From an uncultured Clostridia bacterium (lineage in GTDB: Bacteria > Bacillota > Clostridia > Oscillospirales > Oscillospiraceae), in contig CALERM010000068.1 of the NCBI GenBank assembly GCA_937907715.1, positions 1 to 7,773 of the forward strand: 7,773 nucleotides of DNA, written 5' to 3'. The position numbers and the translations under genes are program-made. Below the pieces are notes generated by a model that was not told the DNA's origin, did not search any database, and saw nothing but the letters and a program-made list of their open reading frames with translations. Positions within the stretch are counted from its first letter, which is position 1; every line of letters begins with the position of its first letter. Positions 6,591-7,773 of the stretch are shown piece by piece.

Positions 6591-7601
6591 TTCTGTCAGT
6601 TCGCCGCGAAGGCTCTTCTGCATCTGCGCCTTCACGAACGCCATATCGTCGGAAATCGTCAGCAGGTAGTAGCTCTTTGCCAGCGCCGCCTCCGTCGTCA
6701 TATCGCGTCCGTTGACCGCGCCGACGCGCCGGAGCGCCGAGCTTGCCGCATAGGTTCCGAGGCTCACCGCACCCTGGCTGCACTGCGAGCAGACGGTGAT
6801 GATCGTGCCGTTTTTGTACGCCCGGTCAATGATCGGCAGCAGCGCATTCTGCGCCGAGCCCGGAATGTTGCCCGCGCCGAAGGTCTCTAACACCACGCCC
6901 TTTAATTTGTCCGTCATCAGCGACTCAAAATAGTCGAACTGGATGCCCGGGAAAATTTTAATCACGCCGATGGGCAGTTCTTTGAACGGCTGGAGCCGGA
7001 ACAGCTCGCTGCTTGCCGGGCGAAGGACCCGCTTTTTGTATTCGATCTGGATGCCCGCATACGCCAGCGGCGCGTCGTTCGGCGACTCGAACGCCTCAAA
7101 CTGGTCGGACGAGCGCTTCGTGCTGCGGTTGCCGCGCAGCAGGACGCCATTAAAGTAGATGCAGACCTCATGGATCTGTCCGGAGGCAGCGATGAGAAGC
7201 GAGCTGATGATATTATCCCGTCCATCGCTTCGGATCTGCCCGAGCGGAATCTGCGAGCCGGTGAAAATCACGGGCTTTGACAGGTTTTCCAGCATGAACG
7301 ACATCGCCGACGCGGAGTAAGCCATCGTGTCCGTGCCGTGGAGAACCACAAAGCCGTCGTAGTCGTCGTAGCGCGCGGCAATCGCGCGCCCGATCTGGTT
7401 CCATTCGCGGACCGTAATGTCCGAGGAATCGAGCAGCGGGTCAAACTCCACCACATCCCACCGGGGCATATCCGCCCAGTATAAATCCGGGATGGCGCGG
7501 AGCAAATCCAGAAACGCGCCGCTCGAGGGTACATAGCCTTTTTCGCTCGGTACCATGCCGATGGTACCGCCTGTGTAGAGAATGCAGATGCGCTTTTCCA
7601 T
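6588..7601 (-). CDS. ansA: Type I (cytosolic) L-asparaginase
   Basis: Hydrolyses L-asparagine to aspartate and ammonia in the cytosol. From the ATG at 7601 the protein has 337 residues, the usual size for AnsA-type enzymes. It has no signal peptide, which separates it from the exported type II enzymes. Catalytic motifs are intact: TGGTIGM (10-16, nucleophile Thr13), HGTDTMAYSASAMSFML (Thr90, Asp91), GSQIPLGQIRSDGRDN (115-130), and RGNRSTK ending at Lys162. The closing LRGELT (331-336) also matches E. coli AnsA as I recall it. An in-frame ATG at 7661 would add 20 residues, but AAAGGAG sits 10 bases before 7601 and the conserved family sequence begins there. The position matching the Arg of LRSYGVGN in E. 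coli is Glu239 here (LETFGAGN), so allosteric control by asparagine may differ. The gene stands alone on the minus strand; the upstream DNA is non-coding and possibly repetitive. Confidence 0.95.
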   Translation of the reverse strand: MEKRICILYTGGTIGMVPSEKGYVPSSGAFLDLLRAIPDLYWADMPRWDVVEFDPLLDSSDITVREWNQIGRAIAARYDDYDGFVVLHGTDTMAYSASAMSFMLENLSKPVIFTGSQIPLGQIRSDGRDNIISSLLIAASGQIHEVCIYFNGVLLRGNRSTKRSSDQFEAFESPNDAPLAYAGIQIEYKKRVLRPASSELFRLQPFKELPIGVIKIFPGIQFDYFESLMTDKLKGVVLETFGAGNIPGSAQNALLPIIDRAYKNGTIITVCSQCSQGAVSLGTYAASSALRRVGAVNGRDMTTEAALAKSYYLLTISDDMAFVKAQMQKSLRGELTE

Positions 7602-7611
7602 GCCGGGGACG

Positions 7612-7618
7612 CTCCTTT
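7612..7618 (-). promoter_or_regulatory. Ribosome-binding site that decides the asparaginase start
   Basis: On the minus strand this reads AAAGGAG, 10 bases before the ATG at 7601. It lies inside the reading frame of the longer ORF starting at 7661, and so argues for the shorter protein. Confidence 0.85.
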
Positions 7619-7619
7619 C

Positions 7620-7773
7620 TCTTTTCAAAGCTTTCTTGGGCAACACCGCACAATTCGGCAAGCAGATTCGGCGAGAGATTTTTCATCAAGGCAAGGTTTG
7701 GAAAGCGAAGGAATACTGTGTGTATTTCTCGCTTTTCAAACCGCAGAATTGGTGGAAAAGATCCGCCGAAGCT
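7620..7773. repeat. Suspected dispersed repeat or non-coding element, cut by the window edge
   Basis: This stretch upstream of the asparaginase gene looks less GC-rich than the coding DNA around it and carries no recognisable domain on either strand. All three plus-strand frames are open through it and one minus frame reads into the asparaginase gene, but none gives a known family. The plus-strand frame containing IRREIFHQGKVWKAKEYC and QNWWKRSAEA resembles, from memory, short hypothetical peptides found many times in Oscillospiraceae genomes, which would fit a repeated intergenic element. I cannot confirm this here. A weak minus-strand promoter could lie in it (TTGAAA, 17 bases, GTATTC), but the -10 box is poor. 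Confidence 0.4.

Noticed and set aside
5770..6783. Minus-strand ORF of 337 residues opposite the membrane acyltransferase gene
   Set aside because: It runs through the shared terminator and into the end of the asparaginase gene, and is Gln/Arg/Ala-rich without motifs. The plus-strand frame has clear membrane helices and family motifs.
7548..7569. Inverted repeat CGGTACCAT / ATGGTACCG near the start of the asparaginase coding region
   Set aside because: The 9-base arms with a 4-base loop lie in the codons of the conserved TGGTIGMVP motif. Coding constraint explains it well enough, and nothing around it suggests a control site.
7441..7689. Minus-strand ORF of 82 residues starting upstream of the asparaginase gene
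   Set aside because: Most of it overlaps the asparaginase gene in another frame and has the Arg/His-rich look of a shadow frame. The upstream part lies in the suspected repeat, and there is no clear ribosome-binding site.
1..7773. Frequent GTCGAC sites across the window
   Set aside because: They come from the preferred Val-Asp and related codons (GTC, GAC) in these GC-rich genes and show no regular spacing.

Overview
The window reads as a compact, GC-rich chromosomal segment from an anaerobic Clostridia bacterium. My best guess is a gut Oscillospiraceae-type organism. This rests on the LytR-CpsA-Psr protein with a long charged N-terminus, the clostridial-style DUF362/ferredoxin protein, strong AAAGGAG or GGAGG ribosome-binding sites, and GC-rich third positions that leave many antisense ORFs open. 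No phage, transposase, CRISPR, tRNA or rRNA is visible. This looks like core or house-keeping DNA rather than a genomic island.

Layout. (1) Bases 1-415, plus strand: the C-terminal end of an M23 (LytM-type) peptidoglycan endopeptidase whose start lies outside the window. A hairpin terminator shared with the convergent unit follows. (2) Bases 476-2494, minus strand: a two-gene unit. A near-consensus promoter (2564-2592) reads into an LCP-family cell-wall glycopolymer ligase, which is followed only 3 bases later by a ProX/YbaK-type aminoacyl-tRNA deacylase. (3) Bases 2721-6537, plus strand: a DUF362 protein with a C-terminal two-cluster ferredoxin domain; then an AMP-forming acyl-CoA synthetase with its own promoter; then a DUF1624/HGSNAT-like membrane acyltransferase, separated from the synthetase by a very stable cUUCGg hairpin. 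(4) Bases 6588-7601, minus strand: a complete type I L-asparaginase, convergent with the acyltransferase across a strong shared terminator. (5) Bases about 7620-7773: a non-coding stretch that I suspect is part of a dispersed repeat.

How the parts may work together. The M23 peptidase and LCP ligase both act on the cell envelope. The acyl-CoA synthetase and the membrane acyltransferase lie in one direction with a small gap, which would fit a CoA-ester-making enzyme feeding an envelope acylation step; this is inference only. The DUF362/ferredoxin protein has two clear 4Fe-4S motifs but no assigned substrate.

The most notable unexplained elements are a pair of inverted copies of a 14-base site just upstream of the DUF362 ribosome-binding site, an inverted repeat bracketing the -35 box of the acyl-CoA synthetase promoter, and the putative dispersed repeat at the right edge. 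I did not find convincing evidence of a wholly new multi-gene system. The regulatory DNA at 2619-2720 is the best candidate for something undescribed.
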